Source: Candidatus Saccharimonadota bacterium (GTDB lineage: Bacteria; Patescibacteriota; Saccharimonadia; Saccharimonadales; Saccharimonadaceae). From it: a stretch of 7,694 nucleotides of DNA. The stretch is from contig JAUMYE010000051.1 of the NCBI GenBank assembly GCA_030528815.1, positions 1 to 7,694 on the forward strand, given 5' to 3'. The position numbers and the translations under genes were made by a program. Below the pieces are notes generated by a model. That model worked only from the letters and a program-made list of their open reading frames with translations. It was not told the DNA's origin and searched no databases. Shown here piece after piece: positions 6,640-7,694 of this stretch (positions within the stretch are counted from its first letter, which is position 1; every line of letters begins with the position of its first letter).

Positions 6640-6645
6640 GTGCTT

Positions 6646-7098
6646 ATGGATGTGGAGGATACAAACGGTATTGGTGCTATTCTGTCCTTTGTTCTTGGAT
6701 GGTTTATTGCGCAAACCGGCAAACTTCTTGGCGATATTATTCGCGCAGGTCGTCCTCTAAGTGGACGTGAGATTTTAGATTGTCTCGTTAGAAGTGGTGG
6801 AATGCCTAGTGGCCACACTGCAAGCTTTATTGCGTTGTCCGTATATTTGGGTATGCAATTTGGCTTTACGTCAGCGATCTTCGCATTGGCGATTTGTACG
6901 AGCGTCATTGTTATATATGATGCCGTAAATGTACGTTATGCAGTGGGTGAGCAGGGCAAATTATTGAACTTGATCGCACTCGACAGCAAGAAGAATTATA
7001 AGAAGCAGAAAGTTGTTGAAGGTCATACTGTTCCGCAGGCAATAATTGGAGGCATTATTGGCATCACAATTGGCATAATAATGGGAAATATTTTCTAA
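6646..7098 (+). CDS. divergent PAP2 family (DUF212/YuiD-type) membrane protein
   Basis: A 150-residue integral membrane protein of the divergent PAP2 family, which is related to acid phosphatase/vanadium haloperoxidase folds. The physiological substrate is not established; lipid phosphates are a reasonable guess. Family signatures: the N-terminal segment FVLGWFIAQTGKLL (15-28), the hallmark SGGMPSGHTAS (50-60, His57), IVIYDAVNVRYAVGEQGKLLN (88-108), and the C-terminal EGHTVPQAIIGG (125-136, His127) leading into a final hydrophobic helix (131-148). Hydrophobic helices lie at about 9-28, 58-72, 74-93 and 131-148. I chose ATG 6646 because it gives the usual family length (about 150) and starts just before the first helix. 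An in-frame ATG at 6547 would add 33 residues translated from promoter DNA, including the TATAAT. GTG at 6640 is a minor alternative. The gene is monocistronic, with its own terminator. Confidence 0.88.
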   Translation: MDVEDTNGIGAILSFVLGWFIAQTGKLLGDIIRAGRPLSGREILDCLVRSGGMPSGHTASFIALSVYLGMQFGFTSAIFALAICTSVIVIYDAVNVRYAVGEQGKLLNLIALDSKKNYKKQKVVEGHTVPQAIIGGIIGITIGIIMGNIF

Positions 7099-7130
7099 AG
7101 CGCTTAACAGGGGTAGAGCGCTTATTTTTT
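7098..7130 (+). terminator. terminator of the DUF212 gene
   Basis: A 7-bp stem AAGCGCT/AGCGCTT (7098-7104 with 7117-7123), overlapping the TAA stop, closes a 12-nt loop and is followed by A then T6 (7125-7130). It insulates the rRNA promoter that begins about 50 bp downstream. Confidence 0.85.
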
Positions 7131-7137
7131 AGCCAGA

Positions 7138-7178
7138 TTTTGAAAAAAGTCGAGATTTTTTGAAAAAAGTCCAAAAAA
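7138..7178 (+). promoter_or_regulatory. UP-element-like phased A-tract repeat upstream of the rRNA promoter
   Basis: The 14-nt sequence TTTTGAAAAAAGTC occurs twice with a 20-bp period (7138-7151 and 7158-7171), followed by a third A-tract. A6 tracts at 7143-7148, 7163-7168 and 7173-7178 are centred at multiples of 10 bp, in phase with the DNA helix, so the DNA should be curved. The block covers about -80 to -40 from the predicted start, where the RNA polymerase alpha subunits contact UP elements. Confidence 0.65.
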
Positions 7179-7182
7179 TCCC

Positions 7183-7211
7183 TTGACACTTTTTCTGAAG
7201 TTTTATAAGAT
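7183..7211 (+). promoter_or_regulatory. rRNA operon promoter
   Basis: Perfect -35 TTGACA (7183-7188), 17-bp spacer, -10 TAAGAT (7206-7211). Transcription would start near 7218, about 207 nt before the mature 16S end. It is the only promoter I can support upstream of the 16S, so a tandem P1/P2 arrangement is not evident. Confidence 0.8.
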
Positions 7212-7424
7212 AAGGACAGTTCAATTGCGAGATGTTAAACAAGAGCCAATCCACACGGCTTATATCTAGTTTTGAGCGTATGAATTTTAACAATTTAATT
7301 GTGCAATTATATTTAGATTTATCTAAATAACATCGTCAGTCTTTTATTTGAGATTTAAGTTTCAAATTTTCAAAGTCTTTGCCAAGTTAATAATTATCAA
7401 GAGATTTTTATTAGAGCAGAGCAT

Positions 7425-7694
7425 TTTATGGAGAGTTTGATCCTGGCTCAGGATGAATGCTGGCGGCATGCCTAATACATGCAAGTCGAGCGGTAACATG
7501 AATAGCTTGCTATTTGATGACGAGCGGCGGACGGCTGAGTAACGCGTGGGAACGTACCCCAAACTGAGGAATAACGCACCGAAAGGTGTGCTAATACCGC
7601 ATGTGATCTACGGATTAAAGCCTTCGGGCGGTTTGGGAATGGCCTGCGTACGATTAGATAGTTGGTGAGGTAATGGCTCACCAAGTCGACGATC
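7425..7694 (+). rRNA. rrs: 16S ribosomal RNA, 5' part (truncated by window end)
   Basis: The universal AGAGTTTGATCCTGGCTCAG starts at 7432 and corresponds to E. coli position 8, placing the mature 5' end near 7425. It continues with GCTGGCGGCATGCCTAATAC and ATGCAAGTCGAGCGG, the V1 hairpin TAGCTTGCTA, GGCGGACGGCTGAGTAACGC, and the TTGGTGAGGTAATGGCTCACC helix near the edge. The V1-V2 sequence resembles Saccharibacteria (TM7), judged from memory. About 270 nt are present; the rest, and probably the 23S and 5S, lie to the right. Confidence 0.97.

Larger units (their letters stand above)
7099..7424 (+). other. rRNA operon control region and pre-16S leader
   Basis: This 326-bp stretch contains the DUF212 terminator, the UP-like repeats, the promoter, and from about 7218 the transcribed leader. 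The leader is A/U-rich and shows a 7-bp hairpin (7311-7317 with 7322-7328, loop TTTA) and a neighbouring TAATTG-TG-CAATTA dyad (7296-7309). Further arms that would pair with the 16S trailer for RNase III processing cannot be identified, because the trailer is outside the window. I found no convincing boxA on the transcribed strand and no protein-coding frame. Confidence 0.6.

Noticed and set aside
6547..6645. N-terminal extension of the DUF212 protein from ATG 6547
   Set aside because: Would be translated through the -10 boxes of both divergent promoters and adds 33 residues not expected in the family; no Shine-Dalgarno at 6547.
7232..7247. boxA-like sequence in the 16S leader
   Set aside because: The resemblance to the boxA pattern is on the reverse complement, not on the transcribed strand.
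7500..7516. Match between the hairpin repeats (AATAGCTTGC) and the 16S V1 region
   Set aside because: TAGCTTGCTA is a common V1 hairpin in bacterial 16S rRNA; the shared decamer is most simply coincidence.

Overview
The window looks like a chromosomal segment of a Patescibacteria/CPR bacterium, most probably Candidatus Saccharibacteria (TM7). The main reason is the 16S rRNA start at the right edge, whose V1-V2 sequence resembles my memory of Saccharibacteria 16S; no alignment was run. Small gene number, short spacers and moderate A+T richness fit this. TGA appears to be a normal stop: the minus-strand gene ends at TGA and a hairpin plus T-tract follows at once. That argues against the recoded UGA of Gracilibacteria and SR1.

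Layout, left to right. (1) The C-terminal part of a protein with a long Ala/Pro-rich tail (to 614), possibly the end of a type IV secretion/conjugation-type ATPase, followed by a weak AU-rich hairpin. (2) A 259-bp spacer ending in a near-consensus sigma70-type promoter (TTGATT-17-TATAAT) that drives gyrB. (3) The gyrB-gyrA operon (874-5608), with a 13-nt gap and the gyrA Shine-Dalgarno overlapping the gyrB stop. Together these encode DNA gyrase. GyrA carries an unusual acidic N-terminal extension containing a duplicated motif. A textbook intrinsic terminator closes the operon. (4) An A+T-rich 343-bp spacer holding two near-identical hairpin repeats. (5) An unrecognised 181-codon gene on the minus strand (5952-6497) with its own strong promoter, strong Shine-Dalgarno, TTG start and terminator, and with codon choices unlike its neighbours. 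(6) Divergent from it, a divergent-PAP2 (DUF212/YuiD-type) membrane protein gene whose -10 box sits so close to the ATG that the mRNA may be leaderless. It ends in a clear terminator. (7) The promoter and leader of an rRNA operon (TTGACA-17-TAAGAT, preceded by a phased A-tract repeat resembling an UP element) and the first about 270 nt of 16S rRNA, cut by the window edge.

The segment is mainly housekeeping: gyrase sits directly upstream, and in the same direction, of an rRNA operon, which is among the most heavily transcribed units and a large generator of supercoils. The least explained material lies between the gyrA terminator and the rRNA promoter: the hairpin pair, the orphan minus-strand gene and the divergent promoter region. 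I see no CRISPR array, tRNA, insertion sequence or phage gene, and no convincing new multi-gene system.
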